Positions 1 through 12,200 of a stretch of DNA of 64,000 bases are shown here, piece after piece. The notes below the pieces were generated by a model. That model saw only the letters and a program-made list of their open reading frames with translations. It was not told where the DNA came from and ran no database searches. Position 1 is the stretch's first letter; every line of letters starts with the position of its first letter. This DNA comes from Ophiura sarsii (lineage: Eukaryota > Echinodermata > Ophiuroidea > Amphilepidida > Ophiuridae). The stretch is taken from positions 42,480,648-42,544,647 of the forward strand of contig CM069447.1 of assembly GCA_035610835.1 (NCBI GenBank). The letters run 5' to 3'. Made by a program: the position numbers and the translations under genes.

Positions 1-60
1 TAAATAAATAAATAAACAAATAACAAATAAACCTAATTGTACATATTCATGTAGCTCTAT

Positions 61-120
61 TTAACACTTTCCACGCGGCAGTCGTCTGTAGACGACATTC
101 CAAATTTTCACAAAATGTTT
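61..120. mobile_element. One end of a piggyBac-type small element
   Basis: The sequence TTAACACTTTCCACGCGGC matches the left end of the complete small element at 55091-55333, and starts with the TTAA target typical of piggyBac elements. I see no matching right end nearby, so this is a partial copy. Confidence 0.5.
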
Positions 121-800
121 AAAATTGCAGACTAATCATAACATGTTCTATAACTTGTACACCAACGCTTTTAGTCTTAGTCCCCTCCTCAACATAGAAG
201 TTGATATCAACCATGTGAAAATCATAGTCGGTAGACTAATAAAATATGTAAAACACACAGGATTATTATTGTTATGATTGTATTTAAAAAGAAACTCGTA
301 GCTCTCTTTTATTGACATGTCAACCATAAACATATTGGTATACCTCCTTGCGTTATAATGCATAGTAAAACATACACCCCCCGCCCCATCCCAACCTTTA
401 CATAGAGATACATATTAAGCGTCGCTCGCAGTGAAATGATATGCAATCTCGTGTCAACAAATCATAGATATAACAGGTTACAATGTAATTCTGGAACTTT
501 GTGTGCATGTCGAGGCTATATTCACACTATGCCAGCACACTACACGCAAAATCAATTGACGCGACAGTATGCCACGATAAGTAAAGGAGAAGTAGGTCAA
601 AGACTTTTATCTGAAAATGATGGCATACTGTTGAAACTCGACATTCCCGTAATATTTTGGACTCCTGATTGAAAATATCCCATGGATTACTGTTATGGCC
701 TATCCAAATACGTTGTCAAATTGAACTATATACAGTGCATTAACAATAACGACTAACCATATCGATTATGTCTATAATTGTCCTGATATCTTTTAAAACG
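121..800. other. Intergenic sequence without a recognisable gene
   Basis: The short reading frames here have no motif, splice context or codon pattern suggesting a gene. I see nothing else to annotate. Confidence 0.5.
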
Positions 801-814
801 CTGTTCCGTGGTAT

Positions 815-930
815 GGTCTCATCCGTGGTGAAGTGGTTAAGAGCGCTGTTGTTGCGTTGCTTTCACGCTTTCAAACCAAATGTTGTAAGTTCGAGCCTGG
901 CACCGGACTGTTTTGAATATTTTTTTAAAA
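815..930 (+). repeat. tRNA-derived SINE-like Pol III unit
   Basis: A box-like TGGTGAAGTGG (826-836) and B box-like AGTTCGAGCCT (888-898) are spaced as in a tRNA with a long variable arm, and a T run follows at 920. The acceptor and T stems do not pair convincingly, so this is more likely a SINE head or tRNA relic than a working tRNA gene. Confidence 0.45.
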
Positions 931-1663
931 TAATGTCCAATTCCCCCGTAGACTTTTAAAAATACCATATAACAATTAATTTAACTTGTTGGCGATAGCG
1001 CCCCTTCCCCTTCCTTGTTATGTATTCCATTTTGAATGACGCAGGAGTCGCGTAAGCGACGAGAATGTGTTCCAGCATGTTTAGCTGTTGGTATATGTGA
1101 TCGAGAAACCATTTAAATTTAAATTACTGGCAACATCCATAATTTATTGGGCATTTAGTATGCCAAATATACCTCTGTAATTAAAAGTGACCTATCCCTA
1201 ACAGTAAGTTAAGGCATGACCTTTTTAAGTAGTTGGCCACGTGACCAATAACATAACCTATCTATCCTTCAAATCTGGTAAAGAAAGCTTTATTGAATCA
1301 AAAGTTATGCCCAAAACCCTTAAAACAGATGATTTTTTTTAACAGATGATTCAGACAATCGCGGCCATAATTAGTTGGAACATCCATGTAATAATGACCC
1401 TTTCGTGCGTTCCCGTTTGCGCAAAATGTACACTATCAAAACATTGCTGTCTTTGACGGAAGGCTTAAAGCCTTTCCTAAACATTAATAACTCCCCCCTC
1501 CCCACTGGGCAATGTTGGCCCTTCCCAGTATCCCGTAACCCAAAAATCATGTTTCAACATTGATCCAGGGGGAGAGGGGGAGTTTTTAAACACACGTATA
1601 AAAGTGTTCCAACAATATTGGCCGAGATTGTAGGCCTACATTTAATTTAGACACGTTTCAAAC
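931..1663. other. Intergenic sequence without a recognisable gene
   Basis: Low-complexity AT-rich DNA with short C-rich and G-rich runs near 1490-1580. No gene or clear element ends are visible. Confidence 0.5.
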
Positions 1664-1757
1664 AAATGCAGATGCATGCAGTCAGTGGCAAATTCAGTAA
1701 GAAATAATTATAGTGAGCATTATTATTTTTAACTCTTTTGCAGAACTTGTCTGAACT
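1664..1757 (+). repeat. Upstream duplicate of gene A exon-1 acceptor region
   Basis: Near-identical to 2838-3177 once the foldback insertion there is removed: shared GATGCATGCAG, the pyrimidine tract and acceptor TTTTGCAG, and the first 14 or so exon bases. The copy stops in a poly-G tract (about 1758-1776), so it is only an exon stub. Confidence 0.75.
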
Positions 1758-2835
1758 GGGGGGGGGGGGGGGGGGGCGGGGTCCCAAATATACTATTGCC
1801 TCAAAATTAGCGATTTTATGGAGGGTTGTAACTCGTATGTAAAAACACCCCTTTTTTGAAAATTGTGGACACAAAATGTCCGCGGAATTTCCGCAAACAT
1901 GGCCGAAAAGCACCCCTCGATTTCTGGAACGATCATGCGTAGAAAGGGCAATTCCACGGTAACAGCGCGACGTTCACAAGGTCAAGGCTTTTATGTAACT
2001 TCAATGTGGAATAAAAATGTATTTGTAAATGATAGGCACTAGGCCTAGGCCTATATTAATATTTCATCATCATCCTTTGCCATATGAGGATTAGGCCTAC
2101 TTATAAACTAAACCTTTTTTTTTGCCAAAATAGCTTTGCGTTAGTGAAATATGAATATTAATTAGGTCGGTAACAGCGTGACGCTAAAAAGAACATGATT
2201 TTTAACCCCTAAATTAAACAGTACATACCTCAAAGCAAATTCACTTGTTAAACTTTTTTTCTTAAGTTATAGGATGTGCTCTAAGGACAATAAACTACAT
2301 TTCCATAGTAATTAAAGTAAAATAAAATAATTTCTTCCGATTAATACGAAATCAAATGTAGCCTAGGCCTATGCATGGTAACAGCGTGGCGGTAACAGCG
2401 TGACCTCTGACTACCTTTAGGGGATAATAAAATACATAGGCTAAGAAAAAAGAAAAATATAAGCATAGGCCTATTGTTTTATGATAATTTAAACTCTAAT
2501 TACTCAAAATAAAGAAAAAACAATGTAAATGAAACAATCAAAAGGGGTTGGCCAAAGGATTTTAGAATTATAGTTTTTTTGATAAAAATCACAAAATTGG
2601 ACCAAAAATCTTGTTTTTTCATGAAATATCATAGTAAATGTGTTTAAATGTAAATAAAAGATAGGCCTAGCTATAAATTTGATAGAGCTTGATAATATCT
2701 TTCATTTGATACCAAATTTACAATGGTGGTCCTTGTAGTTCAAAAGTTACAGCTCTTTTTCCATTTTTTTGTAATGTCCTTCTTTGCGCGGAATTGCCCT
2801 AAAGTCAATGTTGACTGAAACCACCGGGATTTGAT
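1758..2835. other. Poly-G tract and spacer with recurring GGTAACAGCG motif
   Basis: A G run at 1758-1776 is followed by AT-rich sequence. The word GGTAACAGCG (then TGAC, CGAC or TGGC) occurs at 1958, 2169, 2377 and 2391. TAGGCCTA words are frequent. No coding sequence is recognised. Confidence 0.5.
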
Positions 2836-2889
2836 TTAGATGCAGATGCATGCAGTAGCAAATTCAGTAGGCCTAAGAAATAATTATAG

Positions 2890-3133
2890 GCTATTGGTAA
2901 ATTAATAATTGAACGAACACTTGCGTTATCGCGACGCGTATTGCGTTAACAAATCCAAACAGCGTGTACTGCGTATGCTGCATGAGGCGTAACATACATT
3001 CGATGATGCTGCGACGAAGCATGAAAGTACGCACAAGTCCCGCGCTAGCGCCAGCGCTATATAATTCGCGTAAGTGGTAGCTGCGTTCACGCAACTGTAC
3101 TTATGTTCGTTCAATTATTAATTTACCTATGAG
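2890..3133. mobile_element. Foldback MITE inserted upstream of gene A exon 1
   Basis: Terminal inverted arms of about 24 bp (GGTAAATTAATAATTGAACG near 2895 and its complement ending near 3127) enclose a GC-richer centre. The paralogous segment at 1664-1757 lacks this block: there AATTATAG runs straight into TGAGCAT. That empty site fixes the insertion at 2890-3133. Confidence 0.8.
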
Positions 3134-3163
3134 TGAGCATTATTATTTTTAACTCTTTTGCAG

Positions 3164-3248
3164 AACTTGTCTGAACTGAGCAAGAATGAATTGGAAGAGT
3201 GGCTGCATCAAAATGGTTTTGATGTGAATACCGTTGAACGTTTCAGTT
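3164..3248 (+). CDS. Gene A exon 1 (SAM domain, first half)
   Basis: Follows acceptor TTTTGCAG and ends at donor GTAAGT. It encodes NLSELSKNELEEWLHQNGFD and onward, with the hydrophobic/Trp pattern of SAM helix 1, and leaves one base that joins in frame to 4239. Confidence 0.7.
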
Positions 3249-6200
3249 GTAAGTAAAAAATGACTTCCAGGATATACTGTAGGCTAAAAGGATTTAATTT
3301 GGCGTGGACAAATTTTAGCAAATTTCAAATGACCATTCCGAAGATTAAATAAACCAAGTTCTGGGATTTACTTATCAAGTTAACGTATTGCTGGTGGCCC
3401 CAATACTGGAGAGGACATCAACTTTTAATAACGGAAAAATTACCTTATACAAGAATGTTTGTAATTTCCACATTTATGGGTCAAATTTTGTCAACTAAGT
3501 TTCATAATGTTGTACAATGTTCATACCTACCAAATAATAACAGTATTCAACATAAATGTTGATTAATTCCTACAAGATATCAATAAATTTATTTTGAAAT
3601 GTGAAATGAGAATCCAACTTCTGTTAAAAATGCAAAAAAAATGTTGAAAATTAACAAAAATAATATTTGAAATGTTATGAAAATGCACCTGTAGCTTTGT
3701 CTTGATATAGTCCATCAAATAAAACCACCAATACAATGAAGTGTATGCTAAATATTGAACCAAAAAGGATAAAATCAATCCACTTCTACTGAAGTGTACA
3801 CTTAATGTGAAATAACCCACAACATGGTCAGTAAAAATGGCTCTGTAGGAATGGGCTTAGGTCACAGTGACAGTAAAAATGATCCAGGCGAAATACGGGA
3901 CTGCAAAGTAGAATATATGTGGTTGGCCATGTGCGTTTGTTGTGTCGCAGCAGTGTCCTCCTAGTCTTTCACTTTTATAGGACTGAACACAGAACCTAGA
4001 AGTAGCCTACATGATTGGCAATTTTTGTGTATTCAAAAACAAAAACAAAACGTGCACTTTTTGGCATGATCATTTTGTCTAAATAAAAATTATGCTTTAG
4101 ACCTAAATCTGACAACATGCAAAATTTCACTGCAGAAGAAACCGTATTGAACCTACTTTTACCTTTAAAATAAGAACATTTCAATTGCAACAAAACTGTG
4201 TCTGTAATTGATTGTAATTTGTTTTATTTACTTTTCAGCAAACTGCATGACTGGTGCCATTTGTCTTAAATTATCGGACAGAATGGTGCGGGACTTATTC
4301 CCGAATAGCATTGCGGATCAGTTGAAGTTCAGTAGTTTGGTTAGTTTGGATGGTAAAGGAAACATGGATGAAGAAGAAGAGGTGACTCCTGATGAGTAAG
4401 TTTTAGGGTGCATACAACTCGATCGTACAGTGATTTTCAAAAGCGTCTCCCCTTTTTGTTTGTTTGTTTGTTTTTGTTAATCATTATAGATCTGTGCCAT
4501 TATACCTAAAAATAACACATACACACAATTTGGTTGAAATCGGACATTGTCTTTATGTGTCCACCAGCCTTCTAAACATCTGCTGCAGCAAGGGTAGCTC
4601 TAGCTTCGAAACTTAGGGGTCAACATGGCCACTTTTTTAGTGTACATATTCATGCAAACACAATGGAAGTGTATTGGAAAATATGACCCACAAAACAATA
4701 CTGAATGTTAATTTTGTGCACCAAAACAAAAATGTGTGCGCCATAGGCCCCTTGACCCCATATAACGCAACCCCTGTGCTGCAGTGTTGTCCATTACCTT
4801 CATATGGCAGCTTTTACTGTTGACTGTTCTTATCCTACCTTGTTTGAACATTTAGCCTGAGCATATTTCTGAAATTTATCGATGCCTTCATACAAAATGA
4901 TTCCCTGAACGAAGGATGTACCTTTTTTTTACTCATCCTGTATTATGTAAAACCATGTTAAACACTTCCAGAAATCAGAATGCAGAATCTGGGACAGAAA
5001 CAGAATCAGCAGTGGGGTGGCCAGTTGTGTTTAAACTCCCCAAGATGCCTCGACAACTGAAGCAGTCGCTGGAGGATAAGGATCCAGGGTTCAAGAGAGT
5101 TGGGAAGAGCGGAGTGAGGACAAAATTGGTCACATACATGTACGAGGCAATGTCAAAATATGAATTGTAAGTGTCATTCAGAATTGATCAGTCTACTATG
5201 TTCACCCTTCGTCGAGTTCATTTTTATTTTCGACGCGACTCCGGATTAGCATAAATTAATTCGTATCGGGGCTGTTCACACACACTGCGATTCCGAACTT
5301 GTGTTGATTTCAAGTCGACTTCAATTCGGTCACCTTCCCCATAGAGCTACATGTAAAATCCGGAGTCGCGTCGAAAAATAAAAATGAACTCAACGAAAGG
5401 TACTACTTTTGAGTATGTCTGAACGGGGGTAATAGGTGCAAAGTGGTCTTACATCGCATTACATCTAGTTGTCGACGCGACTTAACTTGCTATTTATAGA
5501 GTTGACAACTCGACTTGACGACAGATGACTGAAGACGACTTTGCCTGTTCACACACAAGCGAATTTTGAACTTAACTCGACTCGAAGAAAGACGACTAAA
5601 GATGATTTTTTGACGTGTCTGAACGGGGTATTAATATACCTATAACAGGCTGGGTATGGATCTGGTCACAAATTATGCAGGGAAGCACAATTGAAATCTT
5701 GAGTGAAATGAATTTGTTCACCCTCTTCAACATGACGGGAGTGATAAATCGCTCTGCCTGAAAATAGTGAAATGGATCAAGTAGAGTAGGAGAGCAATCG
5801 TCCTGGGCTCCCTCCCCTTAAAAGACAACCCCTGATTTTAGTGTAAGTTTTATATAATTTCATAGAAGGGGAAGAGACTATTGTAATCATGTTATGTTTG
5901 ATTTATATCCCGTAAAATGATGAAATTGAAACAAATTTAACATTATTTCACACAGGTACATCACAAAAGCACAATACGCAGAGGCGATTTTAAAACTCTT
6001 GGCAGCATACCCATTCTTGCGGGACAAAAGTGCCACTGGCTATATGTAAGTAGACCTATTGTACAGCTAATGAACTACCCTCCCACAATTTGGTTTCTAC
6101 CTACATTTAAAGACTGAAAATCCTGGTCAAAAATTAGGTATTCACCAAATTCTATTTACAGATTATTTTTTCATGAATTTGTTGTTTATTTTTGTAAAGT

Positions 6201-9200
6201 TTTGTTGAACTTCCAAGTTTGAATACTCAGCTGTCACATCTCTGTTTGCATTGGGCCAGTTGCTTATTCCTTATTTGTAGGGAAATTACTTTAACTAGGG
6301 AAAATCTTCTTTCAAAAATACAAACTAATGGACTTCTGTGTAACAGAAACTATTGTTGAACTGGCCTCTTGAGTAACTATGTTTATTTGTTTTGTTTGTC
6401 ATTCTCTCTCACTCTTTTTTCTTTCTCTCTCTCCGAAAACTAGTTCATAATGTCACCTGATTGTGTATAGCGTACTTAATTCTTGATAGTTTATAAAAGC
6501 TTTTTTTATGTTTGACACTGTTGATTTGATGCAGATTTGCACATTGTAAACTAACCCCAGGTTCAACCAAATAGCTCTTGGTTCTGGGCAAAATCCTGTA
6601 CCCCTTGTCAATAAAGTCTTATTTCTGACTTGAAATAGTAAATAATACAACTTATACAGCATTCGATTTGCAGCATTTCATTTGTATCACAAAAACTGCT
6701 ATGCACTCATTGTTTTATGTAGCATTTTCTCAATATTGCATAGCAATTTTTCAATGATCATCTGGTGTACATGCACAAATTATGGCTGGTCGTAATAAAC
6801 TGGTGGTTTTTGTGTTGATTTTGTGAGCATTTTTGGAAAAGAAACTTAAATAAAAACATTTTTTAGTAGGTGATTTTTTCAAGTTCATTACAGTTTTATG
6901 TTATACATTTGTAGAATTGCATAGCAATTATTCAAAAGTGTGTTGTATTTTGTGATGCGATACCAGGTAAATAAACGCTGACAGGATATCTTTTTTCTTG
7001 GTTTTCTGAGGTTCTACTTTGATTTTCAAAAGGAAAGTCGACCTGTTAAATATGAAGCAAAGTTATTTTCATGATCAAATTTCAATTTTCTTTTCAGAAC
7101 CTTCTCCTTGAATGCATCAAAAATAAATTCAAGAAAGAAAGAGAACCCTTGAGAGATAGTGAAGTTGTCAATGCAATGAAGGCCAAGTACGGTCGAAAAA
7201 GGAAGGCGGAATTCACGGAAGGCACTAGTGCAGAAGAGTTTCGTATCAAGAAAGCCGGTAGATCTAGTACTGTCAGCAATGCTGTTGAAGCCATACTTAA
7301 AGTAAGTACAAATCACATAACTTCTGAATACATACAGTATACATGTACCTTGGCCATGAACACAATTGTTTCAAACTTGCTGCCACATTTCTGCACTATA
7401 ATGGTGGATTTAATGTGCATTATTAGCAGTGTTGGAATTAGTGCAAAATGTTTGCACAGCAAAATTGGCTAACATCACTTGTCTGTTGGTACATTTGCAT
7501 ACTTTAATAGTTTAATGCATTAATGTATAGATGAGGTGACCGTTGTTTACATTTATGACGCCCTCTGTTGATTTGAGACAAAACAGACCGGGCAAGAGTT
7601 CCTATAGTTTACATAGGCCAGATCAGGTTTTCTAACTAGATTGTGGTGTTACAGCAAATTGTTATCAAAACTGTCTTTAAACTTGCTTAGGAATGCTATA
7701 AGCTATCGCATTTCACACAAAAAATTAATAATAAATGAGTTTTACAATTCATTAGAAAGAAATTTCGTGTTGTCTTCATTAACTTTACTGTATATTCTGC
7801 CCGGAGGGAATCAACAGAGGGTGTCCCATTTGTAAACACACGACGTCACCGGTCACACCATCTATAGAGAAAAAAAGTACTATATATTTTCAAAATTGTG
7901 TAGTAAAATCTCTCAAATTAGTAGCATTTTGAAAGGCTAAAGATACTTATTCCAATACTGATTAGGGAACTAGACTAGTAGAAGGGAGGTGGAGATAAAT
8001 CCTGAAAGGCTGACCTAATGGATGTTGACCCTGGTAGGCTGACTGCAAGAATCCAAGTAGATTTGTGCAAAGTTTTTGAACTCCATACACAAATCCAAAG
8101 CAGGAGAATCTCTTTGCAAAGAATCTTAATGGATTCACGCTGCTGTCAATGAAATTCTAACCCTTCTTGGTTTGGGAACCCAAGTGGTTTGCGTGCGGAG
8201 GGTCCCAGGTTTGTAATCAGGTAAAAGCAGGTGGTTTCTTTTTTTTGCTCCTTCTCCATTCGTTCTCTGCTTTCCCTCCCTTGAACATGTGGTGCAATGT
8301 TTTGGTTAAGAAAATCTTTATGCCTGAAATTGATATCTTTACATTACAGGCCTCTGATGAAGGGGAGGATGATGCGTCCATCCGTAAGCATGTTCAGATA
8401 ATGTCAAAAGAAATGTCTAAAGTGACGCCAAGTGTTAAAGTGATTAAAGACCATTGGACGAGAACATACCACCACAGGCAGGAAGTTATCAGGATAGCAA
8501 CCACACAAGAGGCTGTAGATCAGTTCCCGGCATTTTCTCTTGAAAAAATAGTAAGTTACATGCATGTAAATTAGCACGTTAAAGGCCATAGCTATTAAAT
8601 TAATCAAATTTCGCCGATTTTGTGTTTATTGTAAAATACAATTTATTATATATTTATATTAAGATATTACCCCGTTACGATTTTTAAATATACTCGTCAG
8701 GAAAGTGTATCTTAAGATTTAAATTGGTACTTTGAGCCATCTAAAACAACAATTGAACAAATTCCGCTAACCAAAGGTTTGACCCTGGTGACGTCATTGG
8801 GCCCAATTAAAGAACTACAAAAAGTCCGCAAAATTTAGCGTGCGTGAGCTAAACGCACATTTTCCGTGTGATCGCGATGGTGCGTAAAATGCATCGACAC
8901 CGCGTTGCATGCGCCTCTCGCAATCACCAGTGCGTTTACATTCAGCGATCATAGCAACAATGGACCAATGATGTCATCAGGTCAAGCAAGCAGATCAAGT
9001 TGTTTACAATTTTGACAATCAATATCAATCAATCTTTATTTCCATATAAAAAAAATAATACAAGACGCAAGGACAGGGGGCAAAAAGAATGAGTTCTATG
9101 GATAAAAATTCAACTTATTGAGATATGCCATTGTAACATAATGAAGTAAAAACATTAAATGTTTACATAGGTCAGTTTATCAATAAATAAAATACACGGG

Positions 9201-12200
9201 CAGCTACGCACTTTAAGGGAAAGAGATCCATATGTAAGAATTGTCTGTCCCACACAAGTTGAAATAGATTTACTTTTATTTCATTGTGTTTATTCTGTTT
9301 TAAATGTTTTTTGGTTTGTTTGACCAGTGTATATGCCTTTAGTTGGTCGCACATAAATTGCCACAATATATTTATTTATTTATTTTGTGTTAATAATTGC
9401 TTGTTATTATATACTGGCAAAACCAGCAGATGGATGTGTCATTAAAAGCTTGACGGTAAACCAATTCATCACACATGAAGTAATGAATTTGGGTCACACA
9501 CTGGCTCAATGTAATTGCCAACACCTGGCAACCGACACTCACTGGTGTTTCTACTGAGAGTTTTACCCAAGACACATATGAGACACCAAAAATTTGTTAC
9601 CCAGTTCTGTCTCTTGTGGGCACTTGAAATGGAAAGACCTGAAGGCACCCGGCACCATACTTCAGTAGAAACACGCTGGTAGATGATTTGGTCCACAACC
9701 CATTATGTGGTCCACTTTTAGGATTGTGACGGACAAGTTTATACCCTGGAGGCATTATTACGTCCTTCATAGGCCTGTCCAAGAGGATCTTAGATGATTT
9801 ATTACTGGCGTAATGTCAAATCACTGACCAGTCTAAAAGTGTTCAGGGTTGGGAATGTAATGATTACCTTGTTTACTTTCTAGACACAACATGTGAAATG
9901 CATGGCTCAAAGTACAGAACAAATATTGAAAATGCAATATTTAATAAAGTGACCAATTTTACATGTGCTTGCTTTCAGCTTTGCTATGAAGTCTACATTA
10001 TGAAGGGTGTCAATATTGCACAAGAGATAAACTCGTCCATGGGAAAACTTGGAAAGAAGCTAGCGCAGCAGGTTGCAACCAAAAAGGCTGCAAAGAAACT
10101 TCTTGACAGAAACCTATGTAAGAAGGAAGTTGCACTTGCGGAAGAGATACAAGGTACGAAGCACAATGCAATCCCTTAGCATATTCTATTTATCAGTGCT
10201 ATACAAGTATTAATATTTTGTGAGTGTGAAATACACCCACCAGATTACTTGGTCATGGTCCTGTCCCATTTCACAAGCCTGTAACACTGTGTGGAGCCCA
10301 CGCTTTAGAAAGGGTGGGGTAAATAAAATCACAACAAATTCAAAAGGGTGGGGGCTTTTTGATTCTGTAGATGAAAAGGGTGTTTTGGTAAAAAGGATGG
10401 AGCGAGGGTGGGATTTAGATGATGATCATTCTCCACCAAACATTGAGGAGAAATAGGATGAGATAACTTACAACATTTTGGCCTAATCAAACTGTGCTTA
10501 GCACTCTGGCATTTCATACAGTATTTCATCTCACCATGTACTGGCAAAATTTTGACTTTAGAACTAATAAATTTAGGGAAAAGGGTGGGGTGTGTGATTC
10601 TTAAAATGAAAAGGGTGTTTCAGTAAAAAAGGGTGGGGTTCAGACCCCATTCACACAGTGTGTAATTTGTAAATGGCACAATTCATCTTTCACCAAGTTC
10701 ACTAAAGCTCTCTTCTTTCTCAAAGGCAAAATGCGTGGTAATTAACCCATTTTGTGAAATGATATTTGATGGTCATTCTATAATATGACAAGACAAGAAG
10801 AATGAGTCTGTAAGTATTCTAACCTGAAACCTAAAATCTCTTTCAACAGAATTAGACAATATTTTGGCACTTGCTGGCCTGCCAGCCATTTTCAATGAAA
10901 AGACGGAGTTCATCTTTACTACAGATGACAAGGTACGTACTGTTTTAAATATTCTGATGTAGATTGATTAATTATTATGGAAGTTTCATAATATTAAATA
11001 TATGATGCCAAGAGTGATGAATAATCTACCAGAAAAGCAATTTTTTTCCCTGATGATGTTACTCAGATCAAAATCTTCTAAGTTGTAAGTACTCTGTTTT
11101 ACACGAGGACTCAAAATCTGTACCATCTTGATATAGTGTTTTTTGGAAGATGCAAGATGCTACTTTATGCTAATTAGTGCAAAAACAGCATGGTTGATTT
11201 AATAGAAACAGTATACAAATATTTACTGTTCATGAAGTAAATGGTGCAAAATAGCTCCCCGAGGTGACTGGAGACCGTCCCGGCCTACTATTTTCCCGAG
11301 ACCGGAGGTCGAGGGAAAATAGTAGGCCCACGGTCTCCAGTCACCGAGGGGACCTATTTTGCACCATTTACCGAATACAGAGCAGTAAATATTTGTTTTA
11401 TATAACATATAAAAATATTTCTTGTCATTTTAAATTCATTTTCAAAACAAAGAGCTATTACACAAATAAATGAAAAACTCTTTTTGAGTAAGTATTTTTG
11501 GTGTGAAAAACACAAACATTATAGGGTTTGTTTTAATGTAACACCCTATATAATTTATAATATATTATATATATTATACAAATTTGGAATCGTTATTATA
11601 TTACCTATCATTGATTCACTACATGTAAGGTGTTTTAATGTAAAGTTTTTGAGATATGGTTAATTATGAAAATCAGCGCTAATTTCCCATAGAGTTACTG
11701 TATAACGTGGATCCACAAAATGGCGGATATTTCGAAGTGCCAGGGCAAAAAGTGGATGTAAAAAAGTACTATTGCCCTCAAAAGTGACGTCAGAGGGCAA
11801 TAGTACTTTTTTATATCCACTTTTTGCCCTGGCATGAAGAATTAGGGGAAACGGTCAGAATATCTTATGTCACGTGATGTAGTTTCAACCAATAAAATGA
11901 CAGGAATATTTTTATGTGTTATATAAATTGCTATATTACCTCAAAATTGACTTGAGTAGTTTTTTGTTACTCAATTCCAAAGTTATAGTGGTGCCACAAA
12001 GAAGTTACAAACCAGACCATAGTCTACATCCACACATGGCTTGTAATGGGAGAGGGGCATTATTATAATTTTATTTTTTTTCTTCCTTTTTTATTTTAAA
12101 TCAGATGTACCCAAATTCTATGCTGTGGTTCATATAACAAACACCCAGATTTGTGTATTTTTTCTCAAAATCAACAGATCATAAGTCCATCACCTGTCGT

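Noticed and set aside
815..930. A functional tRNA gene
   Set aside because: A and B boxes are present but acceptor and T stems do not pair.
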